Counted from the first letter of the stretch, positions 7,783-16,398 are shown. The stretch: 34,552 bases of DNA from Ligilactobacillus salivarius DSM 20555 = ATCC 11741 (GCF_001435955.1 NZ_AYYT01000021.1:1-34552); one strand, 5' to 3'. Numbers and translations are program-made. The notes: generated by a model from the sequence alone, not told the origin.

Positions 7783-8064
7783 TCACTTAAATTGATACTC
7801 TCTACCATTTTTTAATATAATAATATATTTTCTTCTTTCTTTATCCCACTTAACTTTGCCATAATTAAAATTCTCGCTATCACAATTCTTTCTTTTGACT
7901 ACTTCATACATCACTCTAGCTCTATAATAATTTACCTCTCTGCTATAGGCTAAAATTTGCCATTTAAAAAGTAATATCTGTCCTAAAAATATCATAAGAA
8001 AGAACATCAAAAAGTATATGCTAGTATAAATTAAATAACCTTCTTCTCTGAAACTACTTTTCAT
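7783..8064 (-). CDS. comGG: Competence minor pseudopilin ComGG
   Basis: The last gene of the comG operon, 93 residues. A short N-terminus (MKSSFREEG) leads into one hydrophobic helix (residues about 10-34), then a soluble domain. There is no Glu5 after the possible G/Y cleavage point, as is usual for ComGG, which joins the competence pseudopilus tip with ComGD-GF. It overlaps comGF by four bases (ATGA), indicating coupled translation. Assigned by position and architecture; the sequence is too divergent for motif-based proof. Confidence 0.75.
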   Translation of the reverse strand: MKSSFREEGYLIYTSIYFLMFFLMIFLGQILLFKWQILAYSREVNYYRARVMYEVVKRKNCDSENFNYGKVKWDKERRKYIIILKNGREYQFK

Positions 8065-8525
8065 TTTTTTCGATCCATTATATATTCTTCGCTATATTCT
8101 CTACCGTGTATCCGAATTGAAATAAAAATCGACTTCCTATTTTCATCATATCTCCACTCTACCTTTTGAACATTGTATAACAAGGGCATATACCCATCAA
8201 TTTTTCTTCGCATCCTGATTTGTTGCTTATATAAGTCCAATTCATAAAAATCATCCATCGCATCGCTATATAAAATCAATTCATCATTCTCATTGTCAAC
8301 ACGTACATATTTAAAATCCAAATTACTACTCTCTATAACTGATCTAAATTGCTCCCACTGCAATCTATCATTTTTAGTTTCATTTGCATTGATTTTCCAC
8401 ACTATTTGGAGTGTAGAAAATATCATCATACATGTTAAACAAGTAATTCCTATTGCTATTATTGTTTCTAATAATGTAAATCCACTCTTTTTACTCTTTT
8501 GATAAAGTTTCAACTTTGTTTTCAT
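8061..8525 (-). CDS. comGF: Competence minor pseudopilin ComGF
   Basis: 154 residues. A type IV prepilin leader KKSG/FTLLETIIAIGI is cleaved after Gly15, with Glu at mature position 5, followed by a hydrophobic helix and a globular domain with strands ending KVEWRYDENRKSIFISI, which fits the ComGF family. It is processed by the ComC prepilin peptidase and assembled into the DNA-uptake pseudopilus. It overlaps comGE by 35 bases. Confidence 0.85.
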   Translation of the reverse strand: MKTKLKLYQKSKKSGFTLLETIIAIGITCLTCMMIFSTLQIVWKINANETKNDRLQWEQFRSVIESSNLDFKYVRVDNENDELILYSDAMDDFYELDLYKQQIRMRRKIDGYMPLLYNVQKVEWRYDENRKSIFISIRIHGREYSEEYIMDRKK

Positions 8526-8745
8526 AACTAACTTGTATTTGTTTAAAATTTACTAATTCATTCTTATCCATACTTCGCACTCTATTGAGTAATAAATGCA
8601 TTCTTTCTTTATCCTCAATCTTTAAATTCTCTTGATTATTTAGAGACTGATAATTTGTTAATAATATTAAAATTCCACTACAAATTATTATTAAACCTAT
8701 TATCGAATCAGCTAATACAAATCCTTTATTGGTAAGTTTTAACAT
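8491..8745 (-). CDS. comGE: Competence minor pseudopilin ComGE
   Basis: 84 residues from the ATG at 8745, giving an eight-residue leader (MLKLTNKG) before FVLADSIIGLI. The open frame extends to 8784 but those upstream Met codons lie inside comGD without a suitable site. Mature position 5 is Asp rather than the usual Glu, a conservative but uncommon change at the residue that guides pilin assembly. One hydrophobic helix is followed by a short charged domain. Identity rests on position between comGD and comGF. Confidence 0.75.
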   Translation of the reverse strand: MLKLTNKGFVLADSIIGLIIICSGILILLTNYQSLNNQENLKIEDKERMHLLLNRVRSMDKNELVNFKQIQVSYENKVETLSKE

Positions 8746-9166
8746 AATATTTAGCACCATATCCCATTTGAAATACAAATACATATCTTCTTCCTAATGA
8801 TGAGAAAATTTTTATTGTTTTAGGTGTAACACTACCATTATCACTAATTTTTACAACATTAGTATCTCCGTGCATAGTAGACGGATATGAAAATTCATAG
8901 TCATTTGTTGTTCTATCTTTATTATATTCAGAAAATCGAACTAAATCGTGATAAAAATAAACATTAGTATGTTTTTCCTCTTGAATAGATTTTATTGTAC
9001 TTTGGTTCCATTTTCGTTCAAAATTTTTTATAAATTGTCTTTCTTCATAATTTTGCCAAGTTATTTTTATAGGACGATATGCCAATAAAATCAATACCAT
9101 AAATATTCCTAAAACAATTATCATTTCTAGAAGAGTATACCCTACCAAATTATTCTTTCTTACCAT
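8726..9166 (-). CDS. comGD: Competence minor pseudopilin ComGD
   Basis: 146 residues. The prepilin leader is MVRKNNLVG/YTLLEMIIVLGI, with Glu at mature position 5 and a hydrophobic helix to about residue 30, then a globular domain. It overlaps comGC by 17 bases with only a weak binding site, so translation is probably coupled. It is a minor component of the transformation pseudopilus. Confidence 0.85.
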   Translation of the reverse strand: MVRKNNLVGYTLLEMIIVLGIFMVLILLAYRPIKITWQNYEERQFIKNFERKWNQSTIKSIQEEKHTNVYFYHDLVRFSEYNKDRTTNDYEFSYPSTMHGDTNVVKISDNGSVTPKTIKIFSSLGRRYVFVFQMGYGAKYYVKTYQ

Positions 9167-9452
9167 TATCTAGTTTAATCTCTATATTTTTCTTCTTAAT
9201 TTGATCATATTGATCATTATTTAAATAATTGGCTGATTTCAACTCATCTATTGTTACTGTATTAGTATTCTTTTCATCCATATATAATTCAGCTTGTGTA
9301 TTTAATTGAGTCTGCAACGCCTTATCATTTACAGTATTTGCATGCTTTCTCTGTGTACCTATATTCGGTAATATAATTAAAATTAATAAGCTAATAATAA
9401 ATAAGACAATTGCCATTTCAATTAAAGTAAATCCATACCTTTTCCTTTTCAT
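9150..9452 (-). CDS. comGC: Major competence pseudopilin ComGC
   Basis: 100 residues. The prepilin leader MKRKRYG is followed by FTLIEMAIVLFIISLLILI, the canonical type IV pilin N-terminus with Glu at mature position 5. The C-terminal part (TVTIDELKSANYL) matches ComGC. It is the major subunit of the competence pseudopilus that pulls DNA through the wall. AGGAGG stands nine bases before the ATG, and the start overlaps the comGB stop (TAATG). Confidence 0.95.
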   Translation of the reverse strand: MKRKRYGFTLIEMAIVLFIISLLILIILPNIGTQRKHANTVNDKALQTQLNTQAELYMDEKNTNTVTIDELKSANYLNNDQYDQIKKKNIEIKLDNGKKE

Positions 9453-10525
9453 TAATATAAACCTCCTAGAGTTTTGTATATTGGTAAAAGAATTGTTAAA
9501 TAAGTTCCAACGATAATTATCGCTATCACGATAAATAGTATTGGTTGAACTAACTCAATCAACTTATCAATTAATTTTAATAACTTCCTATACGAGACTT
9601 CTGAATAAACTGCTAGCTCATTGCTTATGTTTTCCAATGTTTCTCCCTTATTTAAAAACAATTTCAATTCAGGAGGGATAAATGGATATTTTTTCACTAA
9701 CTCATCAGGCATACTTCCAGCATCTAATAATTCTCTTAATTGTTGTCCTAATTGATACAGTAAAGATTGCTTATCAAATTCATTTAAAAAGCTACATATT
9801 TGTTTTAAATCTAGTCCACTTTTCAAAAGTAGTGATAAATTAAAGCTCAAATAGTAGTAGCTATATTGTCGATAAATCTTACCTATAATTAGCAATTGGC
9901 TATACCAATGATGTCTAGTTATAGTTTCTTGTTTACTCCACCATCTCAAAATTTTTAATACATATAGTACTATTATCAAAACCACTAAAATTAGACTGTA
10001 TTTACCAACTACTGTCCAATTAATAATCGACGATGTTCTTACACTATCTTCTCCAAAATTATTAATAGTTGGCTTCAACCAAAACTTTATTCCTAACATA
10101 ATTATTATCAACATAAAAAATAAAATCATTGGATACACCATTAAACTCTTTAATTTATTTTGCTGCTCCACTCTTCTTTCAAGTAAACTCCCCAATTGCT
10201 TGATACTTTTCTCCATTTCTCCATGTTGCTCTGCAATTAACAATTGATAATAGGTTGATTTAGAAATATTCTCTTTTAAAGCATCGCTAATCTTTGTTCC
10301 CATCAGCAAGTTTTTCTTTACTTTATGAGAAACTGAATAAAATTCTGGCATTATATTTTGTATACTTATCAGAGACTGTCGTAAGGAAAATCCTGCTGAT
10401 AATAAATCTGATAATATAGAGAAAAAAATTGCTTGTTTCTTTAAACTCCACACTTTTTTATTATCCTTCAATAAATGTTTCAAAACTTTCTTTATTAATC
10501 CAGTTATTAAGGTAACAATACTCAA
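9452..10525 (-). CDS. comGB: Competence type II secretion platform protein ComGB
   Basis: 357 residues with two GspF/PilC domains and three strong membrane segments (about residues 125-150, 170-190 and 325-350). The LSAGFSLRQSL and EQHGEMEKSI stretches are typical of the family. It is the inner-membrane platform for pseudopilus assembly and partner of the ComGA ATPase. The start is TTG at 10525 with GGAGAG seven bases upstream, so the gene overlaps comGA by 65 bases. Confidence 0.93.
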   Translation of the reverse strand: MSIVTLITGLIKKVLKHLLKDNKKVWSLKKQAIFFSILSDLLSAGFSLRQSLISIQNIMPEFYSVSHKVKKNLLMGTKISDALKENISKSTYYQLLIAEQHGEMEKSIKQLGSLLERRVEQQNKLKSLMVYPMILFFMLIIIMLGIKFWLKPTINNFGEDSVRTSSIINWTVVGKYSLILVVLIIVLYVLKILRWWSKQETITRHHWYSQLLIIGKIYRQYSYYYLSFNLSLLLKSGLDLKQICSFLNEFDKQSLLYQLGQQLRELLDAGSMPDELVKKYPFIPPELKLFLNKGETLENISNELAVYSEVSYRKLLKLIDKLIELVQPILFIVIAIIIVGTYLTILLPIYKTLGGLY

Positions 10526-11444
10526 GTTTTTCTCTCCAGTCTTTAGTCATTCTACTTTGAATATTTCCTTGAATGATATCTTTATCTAAATCTTTTCCTT
10601 CTATTTGATCAAACAATACTTTAGCTCCTCCATCTATTGTTGGAATTAATCTCTGATATGAGATTACCTGCATCGTTTGTTGAAGTTCTTCATCACTAAT
10701 ACCTAAGTTTTTCAACCTTTGATAAACACCATATACATTACGAGCATGAACTGTTGTCAAAATCAGATGACCACTCAAAGCAGCATTTATTGCTACTTTA
10801 GCAGTCATATTATCTCTAATTTCTCCAATTAAAAATACATCTGGATGATGCCTTAATGCTACTTTCAGTAACTCAGAATACGACATCTGAGCTTTATTGT
10901 TAACTTGTAATTGTAAAAAATTAGGCTCATATATTTCAATTGGATCTTCAATACTCATAACATGTTTTTCATTAGCTAATTTTCTAGCTAAATTGTACAT
11001 AGTCGTTGTCTTACCTGAACCCATTGGCCCTGAAAAAACAATTAATCCATTTTTGATACAAGCTTTTTGTAAAGTGTAAATCTGCTCTTCAAAAAAATAG
11101 TTTTCTTCAAAAAAAGTACTAGGAAATATCAGTCTTACAACCAAGGATTCATTCCCTAAAAAATCTCCTACACTTGATAGTCTACAAAAGACTTCATTTT
11201 TTTCATCACTATATATCCATGATCCAAGTTGCGGACGTCTTTTTTCACTAACTGCCATATTAGATTGAAATTTCAAATAATTAATCAACTGTCCTCCAAA
11301 TTCTTTACTACATTCCTTTATTATGCGATTCGTTCCTAAAACATTCACTTTAATTTGGTATCTATCATTTTTTGGAAAGAAAAATATATCGCTTGCTTTT
11401 AGTGATATAGCTTCTTGCAACAAAATTTCAACAGATTTTTTCAT
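10461..11444 (-). CDS. comGA: Competence assembly ATPase ComGA
   Basis: 327 residues of the GspE/PilB secretion ATPase family. Walker A is GPMGSGKTT (139-147), the Asp box IEDPIE (165-170), Walker B FLIGEIRD (204-211) and the His box LTTVHA (229-234). It powers assembly of the competence pseudopilus at the inner face of the membrane. The ATG follows a perfect GAGGAGGTGA. It is the first gene of comGA-GG and carries the same upstream TTGCGTATTT element as coiA. Confidence 0.96.
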   Translation of the reverse strand: MKKSVEILLQEAISLKASDIFFFPKNDRYQIKVNVLGTNRIIKECSKEFGGQLINYLKFQSNMAVSEKRRPQLGSWIYSDEKNEVFCRLSSVGDFLGNESLVVRLIFPSTFFEENYFFEEQIYTLQKACIKNGLIVFSGPMGSGKTTTMYNLARKLANEKHVMSIEDPIEIYEPNFLQLQVNNKAQMSYSELLKVALRHHPDVFLIGEIRDNMTAKVAINAALSGHLILTTVHARNVYGVYQRLKNLGISDEELQQTMQVISYQRLIPTIDGGAKVLFDQIEGKDLDKDIIQGNIQSRMTKDWREKLEYCYLNNWINKESFETFIEG

Positions 11445-11466
11445 TAACTCACCTCCTCGTATATAT

Positions 11467-11476
11467 AAATACGCAA
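11467..11476 (-). promoter_or_regulatory. Competence (com/CIN-type) box upstream of comGA
   Basis: TTGCGTATTT on the minus strand, 22 bases before the comGA ATG and preceded by a T-run. The same ten bases occur upstream of coiA (31839-31848). It resembles the streptococcal com box (T(A/G)CGAATA), read by the alternative sigma factor ComX. No good housekeeping -35/-10 pair is visible here. Confidence 0.65.
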
Positions 11477-11491
11477 AAAAACTTTTTATTC

Positions 11492-11536
11492 TAAAAAAAA
11501 TTCCTATAAAACAAATTTTTTCGTTCTATAGGAATT
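11492..11536 (-). terminator. Terminator of rbsK
   Basis: A 14-bp stem with one G-U pair (11499-11512 with 11523-11536) and a run of eight T on the minus strand, 12 bases after the rbsK stop. It separates rbsK from the comG promoter. Confidence 0.88.
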
Positions 11537-11547
11537 CTTATTGCTTT

Positions 11548-12471
11548 TTATTTATTATTTAACTGTTTTTCTACATCATCTTTATACGGTATTGATGGAA
11601 TCGCACCTAATTTTTGGACAGCTAGAGAAGAAGCCTTACTTGCGTAAATAATAGCTTCTCTTAAATTGCTAAAACTTGTATCTAATTTAGATACTAGAGC
11701 ACCGATAAAGGTATCACCAGCAGCTGTAGTATCAACCGCTTCAACTTTAAAAGCAGGTACTAATTCACAAATGCCATCTTTTGTCTTATAATAAGCACCC
11801 TGCTTACCTAAAGTAATAATAACATTATCAATACCTTGATCAATTAATTTATCAGCTGCTTGTCTACATGTATCTTCGTCAACTACTTTTATTCCAGTTA
11901 ACAATTCAGCCTCTGTTTCATTAGGAATTATTAAATCTATATTTTTCTTTAGTTCGTCTAAAATATCAGTCGCTGGTGCTGGATTCAAAATTGTCTTTAC
12001 ATTTAACTCACGTGCTAATTTAAATGCTTCATTTGTCACTTCTAGAGGTGTTTCAAATTGGGCTACTAAAAAATCACTATCCTTGATATCATTCATTGCA
12101 TTTTGTATAACGGTAGTTTTTATAGCTTGGTTTGCACCACCATAGATTACAATGCTATTTTCACCACTTTCTTGCAATAAAATAAACGCTTGACCAGTTC
12201 CTTCATTTAATTTTGCAACATTATTAATATTAATTCCATCTTCTTTTAGGAGTTTCAACATCATCTCACCTTGAACATCATTGCCAACTCCACCAATAAA
12301 TGTTACATGTGATTTAGATCTAGCAGCTGAAATAGCTTGATTTGCTCCCTTTCCTCCGCCTGCAACACCTATATCGTCCATTTTCAATGTTTCACCTGGC
12401 TGTGGTAATCTGGGTATTCTCAGAATAGTATCAACATTCAAGCTTCCCAAAACAGTTACTTTATTACTCAT
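11548..12471 (-). CDS. rbsK: Ribokinase (PfkB family)
   Basis: A 307-residue PfkB-type sugar kinase. The N-terminal signature GGGKGANQA is at 38-46, and the C-terminal signature TTAAGDTFIGAL places the catalytic base near Asp253. The overall sequence (GSLNVDTILRIPRLPQPGET) is that of ribokinases, which phosphorylate D-ribose at O5. No ribose transporter, pyranase or regulator lies nearby, so it is a solitary kinase between yebC and comGA, with its own promoter and terminator. Confidence 0.92.
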   Translation of the reverse strand: MSNKVTVLGSLNVDTILRIPRLPQPGETLKMDDIGVAGGGKGANQAISAARSKSHVTFIGGVGNDVQGEMMLKLLKEDGININNVAKLNEGTGQAFILLQESGENSIVIYGGANQAIKTTVIQNAMNDIKDSDFLVAQFETPLEVTNEAFKLARELNVKTILNPAPATDILDELKKNIDLIIPNETEAELLTGIKVVDEDTCRQAADKLIDQGIDNVIITLGKQGAYYKTKDGICELVPAFKVEAVDTTAAGDTFIGALVSKLDTSFSNLREAIIYASKASSLAVQKLGAIPSIPYKDDVEKQLNNK

Positions 12472-12511
12472 ACCTTTGATAACCTACTTTCTAGTATGTA
12501 TTGCTATTTAA

Positions 12512-12540
12512 AGCATAACTAAAAAATAATAATTTCACAA
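12512..12540 (-). promoter_or_regulatory. Probable rbsK promoter
   Basis: Minus strand TTGTGA (12535-12540), 17-base spacer, TATGCT (12512-12517), about 40 bases before the rbsK start. It overlaps the tail of the yebC terminator region. Confidence 0.5.
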
Positions 12541-12542
12541 GC

Positions 12543-12585
12543 AAAAAAAGATACCAGCAATAAAATTATCTACTAGTATCTTTTT
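12543..12585 (-). terminator. Terminator of yebC
   Basis: The stem AAAAAGATAC (12545-12554) pairs with GTATCTTTTT (12576-12585), extended by AG/CT inside. A T-run follows on the minus strand, ten bases after the yebC stop. Confidence 0.85.
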
Positions 12586-12594
12586 AAATAATTA

Positions 12595-13323
12595 TTAATC
12601 TTCAGGGAAATCAGCAGATGTGTATACTTCTGACACATCATCTTCATCTTCTAATCTATCAATTAATCTTTGTAATTGTTCTACTTTATCAGCAGGAACG
12701 GGTACTGTATTTTGAGGAACCATTGTTAATTCAGCTGTTGCTAAATCGTATTTCTTTTGTAATTCATCACGTACATCCGCAAATGCCTTAGGATCAGTAT
12801 AAATTTCAAATACTTCATCTGAAGTTTGTAAATCTTCTCCACCTGCTTCAATAACATCTTCAAACATTTGATCTTCATCAACGTCTAAATCTTCTCGCGC
12901 AATAGCAATGTAACCCTTACGATCGAACATAAAGCTAACTGAACCTGTTTCACCTAAGTTACCGCCATTTCTATTAAAATCAGCACGTACAGCAGAAGCA
13001 GTTCTATTACGATTATCAGTTAAAGCATGTACTAAGATAGCTACACCAGCTGGACCGTAACCTTCATATGTAATTTCTTCATAATCAGCACCACCAGTAC
13101 CAGTTGCCTTATCGATAGCACGTTTAATGTTATCCTTTGGCATGTTAGCTGCACGAGCTTTATCCATAATTAGGCGTAATTGTGGGTTTCCATCTGGGTC
13201 AGGACCACCACTCTTTGCAGCCATATAGATTTCTCGTGATATTTTTTGGAAAATTTTTCCACGTTTAGCATCTTGGGCGTTTTTGCGGCCTTGGATGTTA
13301 TGCCATTTTGAATGTCCTGACAT
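12595..13323 (-). CDS. YebC/PmpR family regulator (TACO1-like)
   Basis: A 242-residue DUF28 protein starting with the hallmark [14 protein letters not shown]. The family includes DNA-binding regulators and TACO1/YebC factors that relieve ribosome stalling at proline-rich stretches. The start is the ATG at 13323, with AAAGAGGT seven bases upstream; upstream in-frame Met codons to 13368 lack a site and precede the family N-terminus. Lactobacilli usually keep yebC next to comGA; here rbsK lies between them. Confidence 0.95.
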   Translation of the reverse strand: MSGHSKWHNIQGRKNAQDAKRGKIFQKISREIYMAAKSGGPDPDGNPQLRLIMDKARAANMPKDNIKRAIDKATGTGGADYEEITYEGYGPAGVAILVHALTDNRNRTASAVRADFNRNGGNLGETGSVSFMFDRKGYIAIAREDLDVDEDQMFEDVIEAGGEDLQTSDEVFEIYTDPKAFADVRDELQKKYDLATAELTMVPQNTVPVPADKVEQLQRLIDRLEDEDDVSEVYTSADFPED

Positions 13324-13429
13324 TTCTAAAACCTCTTTCCGATTATATAAATTCATTAATTTAGGCAATAAGCCATTTCAAATTATAGCAAATAATTTAT
13401 TAACTATCAATCAAAGTATATTTATAATA

Positions 13430-13918
13430 TTATTTTTTTCTTCTAAAAAAATATAATATAACCATCGTGATTATAATTCCTGTTAAAGCACCTATTCCAT
13501 CCAACATAACATCTTCAAAAGAAGGCGTTCTATCTCCAGTAATCATTTGATGAAATTCATCAATTCCTGCATAGCCAACTGCTGCCAAATACGAGAAAAA
13601 TGTTGCTTGCCATTTCTTTAAATTATCCTTTAATGTCATATAAAATCCTAACCCCATAACAAAATAAGTGGAAAAGTGTGCCAATTTGCGGATAAAAAAT
13701 TCAACAAATTTATAATATCCAACTTCTTTAATAGATATTACAGAATGTCCATATGAAAATGAAACTTGACTTAAAATATCCTTGAATGGTTGAGATGTAA
13801 GATATTTTTGTAAAAATGGTACAGAAGATTGCTCTTTATACGTCATAGATGAACTTATAAATAGCAATATCATAATAAAAATTGATAAGTATAAATATTT
13901 TTCTGATTTTATTTTCAC
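13430..13918 (-). CDS. VanZ-like family membrane protein
   Basis: 162 residues with four hydrophobic segments. The VanZ pattern is present: RKLAHFSTYFVMGLGFY (about 77-93), then DEFHQMITGDRTPSFEDVMLDGIG (in part at about 119-142), with the conserved Asp/Glu-Phe-His-Gln and two later Asp residues. VanZ proteins confer low-level teicoplanin resistance in one enterococcal operon, but most homologues have no known function and nothing here suggests glycopeptide resistance. The start is GTG at 13918, with AAAGGAAA upstream. Confidence 0.85.
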   Translation of the reverse strand: MKIKSEKYLYLSIFIMILLFISSSMTYKEQSSVPFLQKYLTSQPFKDILSQVSFSYGHSVISIKEVGYYKFVEFFIRKLAHFSTYFVMGLGFYMTLKDNLKKWQATFFSYLAAVGYAGIDEFHQMITGDRTPSFEDVMLDGIGALTGIIITMVILYFFRRKK

Positions 13919-13970
13919 TTTTTAAAATTTCCTTTCAGATCATCTAGCTAGCTATTTCTAATTAAATATT

Positions 13971-14000
13971 AAAAAAACTAATCAAGATATACTCGATTAG
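13971..14000 (-). terminator. Terminator of ccpA
   Basis: CTAATC (13978-13983) pairs with GATTAG (13995-14000), with seven T following on the minus strand. The stem is short but well placed, 16 bases after the ccpA stop. Confidence 0.7.
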
Positions 14001-14016
14001 CTTCTATAACTTCTAA

Positions 14017-15024
14017 CTATTTTGTTGATCCACGCTTGATATAACCATAAGGTAGTTCAATAGTTTTTTCATCAGCTGTTGTTTCTTCTTTGTTCATCAT
14101 CTTAGTTAAGAAACGCATGGATACCGCACCGATATCATACAATGGCTGAGTAATGGATGATAACTTAGGTCTTACTAGTTCAGTTAATTTAGAATTATTA
14201 CTTGTTACAATTTCAAAGTCAGTTGGAACCTTAGCACCTGCATCTTGCGCACCATTTAATACACCAACAGCTAATTCATCATCACCTACATAAGCTGCAG
14301 TTGCCCCAACTGATTGTAAAGCTGGCCATAAAATTTCACCTGAATGGTAACTATAATCTGTTTCAAAAACTAATTCTTCATTATAGGCAATTCCATTTTT
14401 AGATAAAGCATTTTTATAACCTTGTAATCTATATTTACTATTAATTGGTTCTGACAATGGTCCAGAAATGAAAGCAATTTTATCATTACCATGATTAATT
14501 AAATCGGAAACTGCTTCTTCTACAGCATCTACATAATTAATATGAACACTTTCAAATTCTTCTTTATCATCTAAAGAACCAGCCAATACTACAGGTGTCT
14601 TGGTTTTATCAATTTGCTTACGAAGTTCATCAGTAATCTTATTTCCCATGAAAATAATACCGTCAACTTGTTTGGCTAATAAAGTATTTAACACTTGCAA
14701 TTCTTTTTGTTCATTAGCATCTGAATTAGCCAAAATTATGTTGTATTTATACATGGAAGCTACATCATCAATACCTCTAGCAAGTGAAGAGAAATAGACA
14801 TTAGTAACGTCTGGAATAATAACTCCAACAGTTGTTGTTTTCTTACTTGCCAATCCTCTAGCAACTGCATTAGGACGATAGTCAAGTCTATCAATGACTT
14901 CTAAAACTTTTTTTCTAGTAGCAGGTTTTACATTAGGATTACCATTTACTACCCTAGAAACTGTAGCCATAGAAACATCTGCTTCTCTAGCAACATCATA
15001 AATTGTAATTGTTTGTTTTTCCAT
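14017..15024 (-). CDS. ccpA: Catabolite control protein A
   Basis: A 335-residue LacI/GalR regulator. The N-terminal helix-turn-helix and hinge read TIYDVAREADVSMATVSRVV to RPNAVARGLASKKT (residues about 7-63), followed by a periplasmic-binding-protein-like effector domain. The identity rests on this sequence plus the divergent pepQ partner, an arrangement typical of lactobacilli. With phosphorylated HPr, CcpA binds cre sites to repress or activate carbon metabolism. The ATG follows GAGGATG. A cre-like sequence upstream suggests autoregulation. Confidence 0.95.
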   Translation of the reverse strand: MEKQTITIYDVAREADVSMATVSRVVNGNPNVKPATRKKVLEVIDRLDYRPNAVARGLASKKTTTVGVIIPDVTNVYFSSLARGIDDVASMYKYNIILANSDANEQKELQVLNTLLAKQVDGIIFMGNKITDELRKQIDKTKTPVVLAGSLDDKEEFESVHINYVDAVEEAVSDLINHGNDKIAFISGPLSEPINSKYRLQGYKNALSKNGIAYNEELVFETDYSYHSGEILWPALQSVGATAAYVGDDELAVGVLNGAQDAGAKVPTDFEIVTSNNSKLTELVRPKLSSITQPLYDIGAVSMRFLTKMMNKEETTADEKTIELPYGYIKRGSTK

Positions 15025-15071
15025 TCTTCTTTCATCCTCGCATTTGTTTTCATTTTTATTTTCATAATCCT

Positions 15072-15114
15072 ATTATAGATTATCAAAGAAGTTATAAAAT
15101 TGCAAGCGTTTCAT
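15072..15114. promoter_or_regulatory. ccpA promoter region with cre-like site
   Basis: On the minus strand a TATAAT lies at 15072-15077, about 48 bases before ccpA. TTGCAAGCGTTTCAT (15100-15114) matches the 15-base cre consensus WTGNAANCGNWNNCW with one mismatch and sits just upstream of where the -35 would be. The reverse orientation fits less well because one base is missing. pepQ-ccpA gaps in lactobacilli are known to carry cre sites. Confidence 0.55.
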
Positions 15115-15191
15115 AATTTTATTAATTTATTCTTTTCCATTTGTTTTCATAATTGCTTATTTTATATTAAATTTTTTCTTTCTAATACATG

Positions 15192-15200
15192 TGCTATAAT
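15192..15200 (+). promoter_or_regulatory. Extended -10 promoter of pepQ
   Basis: TGCTATAAT, a consensus extended -10, lies 24 bases before the pepQ ATG. The -35 is only T-rich (about 15173-15178). Confidence 0.7.
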
Positions 15201-15224
15201 TAACTTACTAGGAGATGAGTTATT

Positions 15225-16328
15225 ATGAAACATATTGAAGAAGTACAAGAATGGTTAGCTAATAACAATTTAGATATTGCTTATATAAGTGATTTCCATA
15301 ACATACGTTATTACACAGGTTTTGATAGTGATCCTATCGAACGAATTTTAGCTTTATTCATTTTTCCAGATAAAGATCCTTTTATCTTTGCCCCAGCACT
15401 TGAAGTTGGTTCTGTAAAGGAAAGTGGATGGGAATATCCTGTTTTTGGCTATTTAGATCATGAAGATGCATTCGCACTTATTAAATCACACATTAATGCA
15501 TTAGCTGGAAATCCTAAAAAATGGGCTATTGAAAAAGATAATTTAACAGTAGCAAAATCAGAAGCTATACTAAGAAATTTTCCAGAAGCTAAATTTGTTG
15601 AAAATATTTCTCCTTTTATCAACAAACAACGATCAATTAAAAATGAAGATGAAATCAACCTACTTCTTGAAGCGGGAAAATGGGCTGATTATGCCTTCAA
15701 AGTTGGATTTGATGCATTAAGCACTAATAAAACTGAACAAGCTGTAGCTGCTGAAATTGAGTATGAATTAAAGAAAAAAGGCGTCATGCATATGAGCTTT
15801 GATACAATTATTCAAAGCGGTGCTAATGCAGCTGATCCTCATGGCGCTCCAAAAGAAGATACTATTAAGCCTAATGAACTAACTCTCTTTGATTTAGGTA
15901 CTGTATATAAAGGATATATTTCAGATGCTTCACGAACTGTAGCATTTGGCGAAATCGATGACAAATTAAAAGATATCTATAATGTTTGTTTAGAAGCTCA
16001 ATTAACTGCACAAAATGCTGCAAAACCTGGTATGACAGCTGAAGAATTAGATAAGATTGCTAGAGATGTTATTACAAAAGCTGGTTATGGTGAATATTTC
16101 ATCCATCGTCTTGGACATGGTATGGGACAAAGCGAACACGAATTTCCATCTATTATGGAAGGAAACAAAATGGAATTAGTTCCAGGTATGTGTTTCTCTA
16201 TTGAACCAGGTATTTATATTCCTAATTATGCTGGAGTTAGAATTGAAGATTGTGTTTACGTTACAGATAATGGTGTTAAACCATTCACTCACACTAGCAA
16301 AGAACTTCAAATAATTCCTTTATCATAA
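15225..16328 (+). CDS. pepQ: Xaa-Pro dipeptidase (prolidase)
   Basis: A 367-residue M24 metallopeptidase. A creatinase-like N-terminal domain (1-130) precedes the pita-bread catalytic domain with its five metal ligands: Asp223, Asp234, His298, Glu327 and Glu341 (in LFDLGTVY, SDASRT, HRLGHGMG, SIEPG and RIEDC). It is cytoplasmic and hydrolyses X-Pro dipeptides from casein or other peptides. The ATG follows AGGAGA. Divergent from ccpA, as in other lactobacilli. Confidence 0.95.
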   Translation: MKHIEEVQEWLANNNLDIAYISDFHNIRYYTGFDSDPIERILALFIFPDKDPFIFAPALEVGSVKESGWEYPVFGYLDHEDAFALIKSHINALAGNPKKWAIEKDNLTVAKSEAILRNFPEAKFVENISPFINKQRSIKNEDEINLLLEAGKWADYAFKVGFDALSTNKTEQAVAAEIEYELKKKGVMHMSFDTIIQSGANAADPHGAPKEDTIKPNELTLFDLGTVYKGYISDASRTVAFGEIDDKLKDIYNVCLEAQLTAQNAAKPGMTAEELDKIARDVITKAGYGEYFIHRLGHGMGQSEHEFPSIMEGNKMELVPGMCFSIEPGIYIPNYAGVRIEDCVYVTDNGVKPFTHTSKELQIIPLS

Positions 16329-16351
16329 GATAATAACATTAAACAATAATT

Positions 16352-16396
16352 ATAATAAAAACCACTCAATTATTTTATTTGAGTGGTTTTTATTAT
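16352..16396. terminator. Bidirectional terminator between pepQ and ytxH
   Basis: An 18-bp perfect stem (16352-16369 with 16379-16396, core ACCACTCAA / TTGAGTGGT) with A- and T-rich flanks lies between convergent genes. Confidence 0.94.
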
Positions 16397-16398
16397 AA

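Noticed and set aside
8061-9166. Successive overlaps of comGD, comGE and comGF as possible frameshifts
   Set aside because: Each frame begins with its own prepilin leader and helix, so these are separate overlapping genes, as in every comG operon.
13430-13918. VanZ-like protein as a glycopeptide resistance gene
   Set aside because: No vanH/A/X/R/S neighbours; the domain is widespread in susceptible Firmicutes.
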